Part shown: in pieces, positions 8,538 through 13,605 of the stretch
How positions within the stretch are numbered: the stretch's first letter is position 1
Layout: every line of letters starts with the position of its first letter
From: a virus
Strand: one strand, 5' to 3'
DNA length: 64,000 nucleotides
IMG/VR virus record: IMGVR_UViG_3300044701_002172
Coordinates: 1 to 64,000 of that record
Program-made: the position numbers and the translations under genes
The notes under the pieces: model-generated
Databases searched by the model: none
Told to the model about the DNA's origin: nothing
Seen by the model: the letters and a program-made list of their open reading frames with translations, nothing else

Positions 8538-8545
8538 TATTTATT
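8538..8545 (-). promoter_or_regulatory. Late promoter octamer of porin gene
   Basis: AATAAATA on the minus strand, 27 nt before the porin ATG and just downstream of tRNA-Gly. It implies late expression of the porin. Confidence 0.6.
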
Positions 8546-8579
8546 CCCTATTTGTAAAGTTTTACAACTTTAAAGGGAA

Positions 8580-8651
8580 AGCGGGGTATCGGAATCGAAC
8601 CGACGACATCTAACTTGGAAGGATAGCGTTCTACCGCTGAACTAACCCCGC
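8580..8651 (-). tRNA. tRNA-Gly (TCC)
   Basis: Cloverleaf with 7-bp acceptor stem (GCGGGGT / ACCCCGC), D-arm TTCAGCGGTAGAA, anticodon loop CTTCCAA with TCC, and T-arm TCGGTTCGATTCCGA. CCA is not encoded. It reads GGA and GGG Gly codons, frequent in the glycine-rich virion proteins here. Confidence 0.95.
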
Positions 8652-8665
8652 AAAAAAGTGGGTAA

Positions 8666-9109
8666 TTAAATTACCCGATCAAATTCAAATAATCCAGAAT
8701 CTTTTCCCCAAACAAGTTTGCCACTTTCATCATAGCCAGCGTCTCTAGAAAAACATTTTTCTCGGTTGAATTTAAATTCACTTTCGATTCTAATATCTTT
8801 TACGATACACTCACCACAGGTTTTAGCAACCCAGAAAGCACCATTCCAATAAATGTTATGGTCACAAGTTGGGTTCCAGTCCATATCGAAACTCCGAAGA
8901 AGAACTTCTTCATCTGTAATCATTTCATAAGTATGATATGATTGTCGATATGGATCTGTTTTAGGATAATCGTATTCATAAAAGCTTTGAGATTGTAATT
9001 TGTTTTCACCCAAATCTTTCCAAACTAAACGTATCATAGCATAATTGCATGGATACATAAAAGCTTGGTTTTTATTAGAATACTCGCCTACAATTTCTTT
9101 AAACTCCAT
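8666..9109 (-). CDS. cpeT: CpeT-like phycobiliprotein lyase
   Basis: Member of the CpeT/CpcT family, which in the host binds bilins and attaches or delivers them to phycobiliproteins. The 147-aa protein shows the family pattern: GEYSNKNQA near the N-terminus, WKDLG, then QSFYEYDYP, DPYRQSYH, conserved Cys residues in CDHN and CGEC, RDAGYDESGKLVWGKDSG and a final FEF. I start it at the ATG with GGAGGT 9 nt upstream. An in-frame ATG 84 nt earlier would add 28 Gly/Pro-rich residues that look like untranslated structured leader. It lies between tRNA-Gly and small genes. Confidence 0.92.
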   Translation of the reverse strand: MEFKEIVGEYSNKNQAFMYPCNYAMIRLVWKDLGENKLQSQSFYEYDYPKTDPYRQSYHTYEMITDEEVLLRSFDMDWNPTCDHNIYWNGAFWVAKTCGECIVKDIRIESEFKFNREKCFSRDAGYDESGKLVWGKDSGLFEFDRVI

Positions 9110-9242
9110 AAACACATTACCTCCAGGCTCGCCACCTGCCCTTTGACCAGAGGCAGGAAACTGGGCGGGAGAGAGTCCCATCCGCACCACCAATTTTTTA
9201 GAGAAATTGGAAACTCATCGAGGGGGTTCCCGACCAGTGCTG
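9110..9242 (-). promoter_or_regulatory. GC-rich structured 5' leader of cpeT
   Basis: On the minus strand this 133-nt leader has a perfect 7-bp hairpin (CCAATTT / AAATTGG, 9192-9212), then a markedly GC-rich block with paired segments (GGGA..TCCC; CCTGCC / GGCAGG enclosed by CTC..GCC / GGC..GAG) ending at the cpeT ribosome site. GC content is far above the surrounding AT-rich DNA. The layout suggests a cis-regulatory RNA. I could not assign it to a known class. Confidence 0.55.
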
Positions 9243-9467
9243 TTATAGTCCATCCGTGACTGTTTGAAGAATTAGATCTTCATACGCTGCTTCCACAGCA
9301 TCGTCAAAGTCCTCGTAAGGACCGTGATTGACATCATTATACACGTAGTAGAATTTTTTGTCAATCATTTTTACGCTGTAATACGTGATCACTTTGTCAT
9401 CATTGTCGAGTTCTTCGACAAATCTCATGTTAGTTTCAAGCATAGCATTTAGGGTAATTGGCTCCAC
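9243..9467 (-). CDS. Hypothetical acidic protein, 74 aa
   Basis: A 74-aa acidic protein with no family I can name. The frame opens with GTG at 9467; an in-frame ATG at 9443 (MLETNMRF) is a plausible alternative. Neither has a good ribosome site. The middle (KMIDKKFYYVYNDVNHGPYEDFDDAVEAAY) looks like two beta strands plus a helix and is well formed. It lies in a run of small minus-strand genes upstream of the cpeT leader. Confidence 0.6.
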   Translation of the reverse strand: MEPITLNAMLETNMRFVEELDNDDKVITYYSVKMIDKKFYYVYNDVNHGPYEDFDDAVEAAYEDLILQTVTDGL

Positions 9468-9483
9468 CAGAGTAAGTTAAGGT

Positions 9484-9723
9484 CTAACCCAGACCATTAA
9501 ACGAAATAACATCATCACTCATAGAACCACCATAATAACTAGTGGGGATATTATTCCCGATACAAAATACATTTTTATTTGTTTCAGTAATTTGTATACT
9601 TACAAGTTTATTATAAGAATCAAACAAATCACTGATAGCAGTTTCATTTTTATCTTGAAGTGCTGTAATAAGTGCTTTGCTTACAGCATCTTTTGCTGTT
9701 TCAATCTGTGATTTCAGGGACAT
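9484..9723 (-). CDS. Hypothetical protein, 79 aa
   Basis: A 79-aa protein beginning MSLKSQIETAKDAVSKALI, with an amphipathic N-terminal half and a hydroxyl- and glycine-rich C-terminus (TSYYGGSMSDD). The start is chosen at 9723 because GAGGAA stands about 5 nt upstream; the frame extends further up but overlaps the preceding gene heavily. With this start the overlap with the 64-aa gene is 23 nt. Function unknown; it pairs with the upstream gene by position. Confidence 0.65.
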   Translation of the reverse strand: MSLKSQIETAKDAVSKALITALQDKNETAISDLFDSYNKLVSIQITETNKNVFCIGNNIPTSYYGGSMSDDVISFNGLG

Positions 9724-9895
9724 AATTTTCCTCAATAACATTATCGAAAAGATCTTTAAGATCATCACCAACTGGTGTCATTACAACACCTTTACCATCA
9801 GGTAGTCGGATCAAAAATAATTCTTGGTTTTTTTCAACCCGATCCATATAAGCATCGAAGTTGTCTTCAAACTCTTGTTGGGTGATTTCAATCAT
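9701..9895 (-). CDS. Small acidic protein, Phd/YefM-like shape
   Basis: A 64-aa protein, MIEITQQEFEDNFDAYMDRVEKNQE...LIRLPDGKGVVMTPV. The order helix-helix-strand-strand with DRVEKNQELFLIR followed by VVMTPV resembles the N-terminal fold of Phd/YefM antitoxins (DRVExGEEVxITRxGKPVAVLxP). No toxin is evident: the overlapping downstream 79-aa protein does not look like a Doc or YoeB toxin. It may be a DNA-binding regulator. The resemblance is by eye and moderate. Confidence 0.6.
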   Translation of the reverse strand: MIEITQQEFEDNFDAYMDRVEKNQELFLIRLPDGKGVVMTPVGDDLKDLFDNVIEENYVPEITD

Positions 9896-9913
9896 AGTTT
9901 GTCATGTAGACAA

Positions 9914-9988
9914 TCGGGGTGATAGGACTCGAACCTACGACTTCCGCTTCCCAAAAGCGGCGCTCTAGCCAAACTGAGCTACACCCCG
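9914..9988 (-). tRNA. tRNA-Pro (TGG)
   Basis: Acceptor stem CGGGGTG / CACCCCG, anticodon stem CCGCT / AGCGG with loop TTTGGGA (TGG), and T-arm TAGGTTCGAGTCCTA. Discriminator A; CCA is not encoded. It reads CCA, the common Pro codon of this phage. Confidence 0.95.
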
Positions 9989-10101
9989 TTGGTTTTCCGA
10001 TGTATGATCATGATACCACAGATCGGAGGAATAATCAAGAGAGAACCCATTAGAGAAACTAATAATGGATTCTCCATAATCGAAACAATTAAATGTCTCA
10101 T
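9979..10101 (-). CDS. Small membrane protein, 40 aa
   Basis: Short frame whose ATG overlaps the stop of the upstream zinc-ribbon gene (ATGA). It encodes two hydrophobic stretches (LLVSLMGSLLIIPPICGIMII) and a basic tail. Its stop codon falls 10 nt inside tRNA-Pro. A second in-frame ATG at 10077 (MENPLLVSLM) is an equally good start. Likely a one- or two-helix membrane peptide of unknown role. Confidence 0.45.
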   Translation of the reverse strand: MRHLIVSIMENPLLVSLMGSLLIIPPICGIMIIHRKTNGV

Positions 10102-10352
10102 CTTACTTCATAATCTAATTTACGAACTTTACGCTGCTTCCTTTGCTCCTGAAACTCCAGATCCTGTCTCGTCAAGATCGATTGATCCTGACGCTTGGAC
10201 TTGGCCCCCGAGATTATTTCTACAAGGGTAAGATCCAAGGCGCTGATATTCCCACCACGGATGCTGGTAAGGTTGGGACACTGACAGCATCTGAGTTGTG
10301 ACGGGTGCTCCTCTAATACTTTCCCGCAATTTTTGCATCTGATTATTAACAT
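10098..10352 (-). CDS. Zinc-ribbon-like small protein, 84 aa
   Basis: An 84-aa protein with Cys pairs RCKNCGK (about residues 6-9) and CCQCPN (22-25), which could bind one zinc. A hydrophobic segment (ISALDLTLVEIIS) and a strongly charged basic tail follow. Similar small proteins occur in T4-like cyanophages; I know no function. AAAGGA lies about 10 nt before the ATG. A late promoter octamer at 10456-10463 is correctly placed to make it the first gene of a late transcript. It shares about 220 nt with the frame at 10129-10452. Confidence 0.65.
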   Translation of the reverse strand: MLIIRCKNCGKVLEEHPSQLRCCQCPNLTSIRGGNISALDLTLVEIISGAKSKRQDQSILTRQDLEFQEQRKQRKVRKLDYEVR

Positions 10353-10452
10353 CTCTAAGCATTCCTTTTATCGCTTCAAGTTCTTCATGAATATCTTGAT
10401 GATGAAACCTAAGTGGTTTCTGAATCAACTCATTAAACTTTTTCTTTTTCAT
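10129..10452 (-). CDS. Overlapping frame, 107 aa, coiled-coil N-terminus
   Basis: This frame overlaps the zinc-ribbon gene for 224 nt in another phase. Residues 1-45 (MKKKKFNELI...HQDIHEELEAIKGMLRDVNNQMQKLRES) form a convincing amphipathic helix or coiled coil. The rest (QPYQHPWWEYQRLGSYP, then Gly/Ser-rich) is unusual but not random-looking. The ATG follows the late octamer by only 3 nt, so that promoter cannot supply its start codon; upstream tRNA transcripts could. Either both frames are expressed or only the 84-aa one is. Confidence 0.4.
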   Translation of the reverse strand: MKKKKFNELIQKPLRFHHQDIHEELEAIKGMLRDVNNQMQKLRESIRGAPVTTQMLSVSQPYQHPWWEYQRLGSYPCRNNLGGQVQASGSIDLDETGSGVSGAKEAA

Positions 10453-10455
10453 GAT

Positions 10456-10463
10456 TATTTATG
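10456..10463 (-). promoter_or_regulatory. Late promoter octamer
   Basis: CATAAATA on the minus strand, just after tRNA-Val and about 100 nt before the 84-aa zinc-ribbon gene. Confidence 0.5.
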
Positions 10464-10470
10464 AGTGTAA

Positions 10471-10542
10471 TGGGCGATACTGGATTCGAACCAGTGACCA
10501 TCTCCGTGTAAAGGAGGCACTCTACCGCTGAGTTAATCGCCC
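10471..10542 (-). tRNA. tRNA-Val (TAC)
   Basis: Acceptor stem GGGCGAT / ATCGCCC, anticodon loop TTTACAC with TAC, and T-arm ACTGGTTCGAATCCAGT. Discriminator A, no encoded CCA. Only 4 nt separate it from tRNA-Arg, so the two are probably cut from one precursor. Confidence 0.95.
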
Positions 10543-10546
10543 TAGG

Positions 10547-10620
10547 CGCTTCAGGTTGGATTCGAACCAACGACTCACGCTTTAGAAGAGCGTTACTCTA
10601 TTCCACTGAGTTACTGAAGC
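10547..10620 (-). tRNA. tRNA-Arg (TCT)
   Basis: Acceptor stem GCTTCAG / CTGAAGC, anticodon stem ACGCT / AGCGT with loop CTTCTAA (TCT), and T-arm TTGGTTCGAATCCAA. Discriminator G. It reads AGA, heavily used in the fibre genes of this phage. Confidence 0.95.
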
Positions 10621-10626
10621 ATGTTT

Positions 10627-11028
10627 TTATTTTACCACACTTGATGGGCAGTTGTCAACCCATGGGGAACACAACCTCATTTCTCCACCCAGTGCTTGAC
10701 ACTCATCAGTATAGCACACAGAGGTGTCAACTGGTTTTTCTGAGTATCTTGGTGACGGCATCCTAACAGTTCCGTCGTCTCCTGTCAAGCGTTCATACTC
10801 GGCAATTGCTTTATCAACATCACGCTTAACTCTATTATCTAAAAGTTTAGGATCTTTGATAATGTATTCATTCAATTCTGTATTCGGAAAATACTTTCTT
10901 TGAATTTCATCAATCAGGTCATAAAGATGTTTCTCATCAATACCTGTACATTCTGAAAAAGATGCTACGATTGTTGTTAACGTAATGCCTATAATGGCAA
11001 ACCTAATTGTTTTTTGTTTGAGGTTCAT
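10627..11028 (-). CDS. Secreted or membrane-anchored protein, 133 aa
   Basis: The N-terminus MNLKQKTIRFAIIGITLTTIVASFS is a membrane anchor or signal peptide. The exported part has an acidic helical segment and a Cys-containing C-terminus (SVCYTDECQALGGEMRLCSPWVDNCPSS) with four cysteines that could form disulfides. I cannot name the family. The ATG directly abuts the T-tract of a terminator and has no ribosome site. It follows the rlpA-like gene and precedes tRNA-Arg. A periplasmic role near lysis is possible but not shown. Confidence 0.65.
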   Translation of the reverse strand: MNLKQKTIRFAIIGITLTTIVASFSECTGIDEKHLYDLIDEIQRKYFPNTELNEYIIKDPKLLDNRVKRDVDKAIAEYERLTGDDGTVRMPSPRYSEKPVDTSVCYTDECQALGGEMRLCSPWVDNCPSSVVK

Positions 11029-11034
11029 AAAAAA

Positions 11035-11063
11035 GGGGAGTGTGGCACTCCCCAGTATTTATC
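11035..11063 (-). terminator. Terminator with late promoter on its upstream flank
   Basis: Stem GGGGAGTG / CACTCCCC (11035-11053) with a 3-nt loop and T6 ends the rlpA-like transcript. The late octamer GATAAATA (11056-11063) lies immediately before it, so late initiation would fall inside the stem and escape termination. Confidence 0.75.
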
Positions 11064-11065
11064 TA

Positions 11066-11428
11066 TTACATACGAGAGTAACAGACACGAACAACCCCTG
11101 ATCCTGGAGAAGCGATTTTAGTAAACGCTCCATAAGATAGATCAAGAGATCGTCCACCCACAAATGGTCCACGATCATTCACACGAACAATGACAGATTT
11201 GCCATTCGATTGGTTAGTCACCCGCAACCTAGTTCCGAAAGGAAGGCTTCTGTGTGCTGTTGAATGACCGTAAGCATTATATCTTTCTCCGTTAGCGGTG
11301 GTTAAACCGTGATATCCATCACCGACTCCATAATGTGAGGCGAGGGAACATCCGCTCGCTGCCTTTGCTTGAAGGGGTGCCAGTCCTACAGTGGCAATGG
11401 CTAGAATTGAAAGTGTTTTAAAAAGCAT
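11066..11428 (-). CDS. RlpA-like double-psi beta-barrel protein, exported
   Basis: A 120-aa exported protein with signal peptide MLFKTLSILAIATVGLAPLQAKA and a compact double-psi beta-barrel. Family marks are SHYGVGDGYHGLTTANGERYNAYG, LPFGTRLRVTN and VRVNDRGPFVGGRSLDLSYGAF, including the conserved Asp-Arg-Gly-Pro of RlpA. Bacterial RlpA acts on stripped peptidoglycan in the periplasm. Here it could help loosen the wall before release, although an early-type promoter lies upstream. It has only the barrel, no SPOR domain. Neighbouring genes include lysozyme and peptidase. Confidence 0.9.
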   Translation of the reverse strand: MLFKTLSILAIATVGLAPLQAKAASGCSLASHYGVGDGYHGLTTANGERYNAYGHSTAHRSLPFGTRLRVTNQSNGKSVIVRVNDRGPFVGGRSLDLSYGAFTKIASPGSGVVRVCYSRM

Positions 11429-11526
11429 TTAGTTAAATAGAATTCTACATCCGTATAGAAAGGGGGTACACCCAACCTCTCGGAGGGCACTTTCCACGGC
11501 TCTAATTGTCACTCACGTTGTCATGA

Positions 11527-11595
11527 TATGAGCTTTACAATTATTACAAACTGTAAAGCACTCATACTATAGCACCTATTTAGTTGTCTTGTCAA
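11527..11595 (-). promoter_or_regulatory. Early promoter with downstream inverted repeat
   Basis: TTGACA (11590-11595), 18-nt spacer and TATAGT (11566-11571) on the minus strand form a sigma-70-type promoter for the rlpA-like gene. Directly after the -10 lies a long inverted repeat (11527-11564: ATGAG + CTTTACA pairing with TGTAAAG + CTCAT, one 2-nt bulge). It spans the expected start point and could be an operator or a 5' RNA hairpin. The rest of 11465-11526 shows nothing definite. Confidence 0.6.
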
Positions 11596-11604
11596 CCCCC
11601 CGTG

Positions 11605-11612
11605 GATAAATA
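11605..11612 (+). promoter_or_regulatory. Late promoter octamer
   Basis: GATAAATA on the plus strand, 23 nt before the ATG at 11636. It serves the two small plus-strand genes. Confidence 0.6.
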
Positions 11613-11635
11613 TATTTGGTGGGGAACCCGAACGT

Positions 11636-11827
11636 ATGCCGAGAGAGTGGAACACTCCGATTAGAGAGCCATGGAATGCTCCTATTCATAACACATTAAA
11701 AGCAATAGATAACCACACTCAAGAATACTTTAAGAGTGGCGATAAATGGCATCTACAAAAAGCAGATCAACTTAGGCAATATTTACACGAGTTAAAAACC
11801 TGGATACATCATCAAGAAGGAAGATGA
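11636..11827 (+). CDS. Hypothetical protein, 63 aa
   Basis: A 63-aa protein starting MPREWNTPIREPWNAPIHNT, with a helical basic C-terminal half (DNHTQEYF...ADQLRQYLHELKTWIHHQ). No named family is recognised. A late promoter is 23 nt upstream, and the stop overlaps the next ATG by 4 nt, so it is coupled to a membrane protein gene. The position opposite the lysis block makes a lysis accessory role possible, by location only. Confidence 0.7.
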   Translation: MPREWNTPIREPWNAPIHNTLKAIDNHTQEYFKSGDKWHLQKADQLRQYLHELKTWIHHQEGR

Positions 11828-12063
11828 AATTTAATTTAACCAAACTTATTTTTATAGTTTGTTTTTCTACTGTTGGATTTGTTGGGTTAAATTTCATTGC
11901 CTGTAATTTCATGTTACCAGGATCAATCATTAGTGCTAATGTTCTTGGGGGATTAAAAAACCCCCCTCCTTTAGATTGTAAGGAATCTGAAAGAAGAGGG
12001 TATGAAACTTTATTAACTATTCTCACTACAGTAATTGCTCTACGAGCTAAGGTAGAAGATTAA
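11824..12063 (+). CDS. Small membrane protein, 79 aa
   Basis: A 79-aa protein with one strong N-terminal membrane segment (LIFIVCFSTVGFVGLNFIA) followed by Cys27. This could be a lipoprotein-type site, although the -3 residue is Phe. The C-terminal part (DCKESERRGYETLLTILTTVIALRAKVED) is helical. The topology resembles a small spanin or other envelope protein, but I cannot assign it. It is coupled to the 63-aa gene and ends tail to tail with the lysozyme frame (4-nt overlap of stops). Confidence 0.65.
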   Translation: MKFNLTKLIFIVCFSTVGFVGLNFIACNFMLPGSIISANVLGGLKNPPPLDCKESERRGYETLLTILTTVIALRAKVED

Positions 12064-12530
12064 GAAACCCAGAGTTTACCCTCTGCCTTTCTTCTTCTAA
12101 GTAGTCCTGCCTCTACATTACTACCAGGATTACGATACATCTCTAGAACTTTAGGAACGTCGTTCCATTTTTGATCTTTTAAGATACGAGTGATAGTATT
12201 AAAATTCCCAGAACCATAGAAATTAGCGCCGAGATTATAAGCAAAAGATAATAATGCTCCACGTTGATTGTCATTCATCTCACTCCAATAAGGAATTTTT
12301 TGTAGGGCAGGTAAGAATCTATGCTCAACATCATACATCAGATATTCATCTGCTTGCTGTTGAGTAATAAACTGACCTAACATAAAGGTAGATCCATCTG
12401 GTCTACGAGTGCTTCCCCATCCTATTGTAATAGGAGCAGCACCTGTTTTGGGATCTGGGTATGCTTTTAAATGACAACCTTCAAACTCTTTGATTAGTTC
12501 TAGCCCTCGATGAGGAATAGAACTTACTAC
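12060..12530 (-). CDS. GH24 phage lysozyme domain, reached by -1 frameshift
   Basis: T4-type lysozyme that cuts peptidoglycan. The frame has 156 codons: EFEGCHLKAYPDPKTGAAPITIGWGS holds the catalytic Glu17, Asp26 and Thr35 (same Glu-Asp spacing as T4 lysozyme), and the C-terminal lobe (NQRGALLSFAYNLG...LLRRRKAEGKLW) is complete. The only ATG (12383) lies 49 codons in, after the catalytic site. Upstream there is no ATG, GTG or TTG before a stop. The frame joins the C39-like peptidase gene by -1 slip at A_AAA_AAG (12530-12536). Alternatives are an ATT start at about 12518 or a one-base sequence error in the A6 run. Confidence 0.85.
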   Translation of the reverse strand, partial: VVSSIPHRGLELIKEFEGCHLKAYPDPKTGAAPITIGWGSTRRPDGSTFMLGQFITQQQADEYLMYDVEHRFLPALQKIPYWSEMNDNQRGALLSFAYNLGANFYGSGNFNTITRILKDQKWNDVPKVLEMYRNPGSNVEAGLLRRRKAEGKLWVS

Positions 12531-12536
12531 TTTTTT
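12496..12536 (-). promoter_or_regulatory. Probable -1 ribosomal frameshift signal
   Basis: On the minus strand the peptidase frame reads GTA AAA AAG TAG, giving the heptamer A_AAA_AAG (12530-12536) as in E. coli dnaX. After a 5-nt spacer comes a stem-loop (12496-12524): AGTTCTA pairs with TAGAACT and the inner CCTC pairs with GAGG around a 3-nt loop. A slip of -1 avoids the TAG and enters the lysozyme frame exactly. Confidence 0.7.
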
Positions 12537-13231
12537 ACGGCGTCAAAAACTCTACCCCAACCATCATTGCCTTTTGGGCACCATCTACGTGCCAACTCAG
12601 ATCGTTTGTATACCGCTCCTCTACCATTGGTAACAGGACCCGTATAGCCATCGTTAAGGCTTCCATACGGGTCATGAACGATGTAGTCTCCAGCGGGGGT
12701 CTTCCCAATCACAACACACATGTGGCCTCCTGTAGGAGCACTGAGAGGTCCCCTGTGAAGGATGCCAATTACCATTGGACGATTTGCTGCTAATTCTTTA
12801 TCGAGATCAGCAAATGACAAATCATATTTGAATGCAGATTTAATACCATACCCCATCAAGACACGAGTTTGTACAGTATGATCGGTTGTATCCCCAGCAG
12901 CAAATACTTTCTGAACATAAGCATCGTCACCTTTAGGACCTTTCAGTGTGCCTGGTTTAAAATATTCAAGACACATAGCACAAGCAGAACTATTACAAGT
13001 TCGTTGAGCATCACGATAATTATCTGTTTGAGGGAACCAAGGGAAGTTTTCAAGAATATTAGTTGCTTGTTTTTGAACTGATGTTCTGTATGTTTTAACC
13101 CAACCAGAAGTATCTTCTAATTCTTCTGGGGCTGATTTTTCCAAAGCATGAAAAAACATTTCAACTGCTTTTACGTGATTGGGATTCTTCTCATCAAAAT
13201 GTTTAAAGAAGTTATGTAAATTAATTTTCAT
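12527..13231 (-). CDS. C39-like cysteine peptidase, N-terminal part of lysin
   Basis: A 234-aa protein with a papain-like peptidase_C39_2-type domain. Cys79 (AQRTCNSSACAMCL), His170 (TGGHMCVVIG) and Asp187 (YIVHDPYGSL) form the likely triad. In a lysis locus the natural substrate is peptide cross-links of the cell wall. Residues 1-50 are helical and charged. The ATG overlaps the nuclease stop (ATGA). The gene ends at a TAG inside a frameshift signal; if ribosomes slip, the product is a roughly 390-aa peptidase-lysozyme fusion. A late promoter upstream of the nuclease would cover the operon. Confidence 0.85.
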   Translation of the reverse strand: MKINLHNFFKHFDEKNPNHVKAVEMFFHALEKSAPEELEDTSGWVKTYRTSVQKQATNILENFPWFPQTDNYRDAQRTCNSSACAMCLEYFKPGTLKGPKGDDAYVQKVFAAGDTTDHTVQTRVLMGYGIKSAFKYDLSFADLDKELAANRPMVIGILHRGPLSAPTGGHMCVVIGKTPAGDYIVHDPYGSLNDGYTGPVTNGRGAVYKRSELARRWCPKGNDGWGRVFDAVKK

Positions 13232-13566
13232 TGTTTTTCTCTGTGAAGTTGAATGTAATACTCGGCATCTACTACGACTAATGGTTTCTTGCCATTCTTT
13301 TTCATGACAAGGACTGGTTCATAATCACCTGAGTTTGCTTGAGCTTGTTCGTAAGCATCCCAAACATTTAACTTTTCTACATTCTTACATTCAATGCTGT
13401 GGGGAAACTTTTGTCTGGCAGCTCGTGCCATGATTAAATCTTCTCCACCAGCGCCCATCGATCTAGATTCAATATCTTCAGGATGAACGTCAAGCATTTC
13501 AATAAGTTTGTCACGTACCCATTGCTGAAGACGACGACCTTTCGCTTTCGCTGACTGAACTTTCAT
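13228..13566 (-). CDS. PD-(D/E)XK nuclease, resolvase-like
   Basis: A 112-aa endonuclease-fold protein. The residues expected for this superfamily are visible: basic N-terminal helix AKGRRLQQWVRDKL, Asp43 in MGAGGEDLIMA, and Glu59-Cys-Lys61 (SIECKN). The GxEDL..IECK spacing resembles Holliday-junction resolvase-type or VRR-like nucleases. It might resolve branched DNA during packaging or degrade host DNA. It is the first gene after a late promoter and overlaps the peptidase gene by 4 nt. Fold call is good; exact activity is inferred. Confidence 0.75.
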   Translation of the reverse strand: MKVQSAKAKGRRLQQWVRDKLIEMLDVHPEDIESRSMGAGGEDLIMARAARQKFPHSIECKNVEKLNVWDAYEQAQANSGDYEPVLVMKKNGKKPLVVVDAEYYIQLHREKQ

Positions 13567-13574
13567 AATAAAAA

Positions 13575-13598
13575 ACCCCCATATAGGAGGTATTTATC
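13575..13598 (-). terminator. nrdB terminator overlapping a late promoter
   Basis: Stem ACCTCC / GGGGGT (13575-13591, one T-G pair) with T6 ends the nrd transcript. The late octamer GATAAATA (13591-13598) shares its last base with the hairpin and is 24 nt before the nuclease ATG. Confidence 0.7.
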
Positions 13599-13605
13599 TA
13601 TTCAA

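Noticed and set aside
9181-9259. Possible tRNA or tmRNA 3' end (plus strand GCACCACCA)
   Set aside because: No matching acceptor, D-arm or T-loop consensus could be folded; the segment fits better as the leader of cpeT on the other strand.
11945-11966. GGGGG...CCCCC hairpin resembling a terminator
   Set aside because: It lies inside the 79-aa membrane protein gene and has no T-tract after the stem in either direction, so it is most likely coding coincidence.
12060-12383. Lysozyme taken as a 107-aa protein starting at ATG 12383
   Set aside because: That start would remove the catalytic Glu, Asp and Thr, which are all encoded in frame upstream. A fused or alternatively started product is more plausible.
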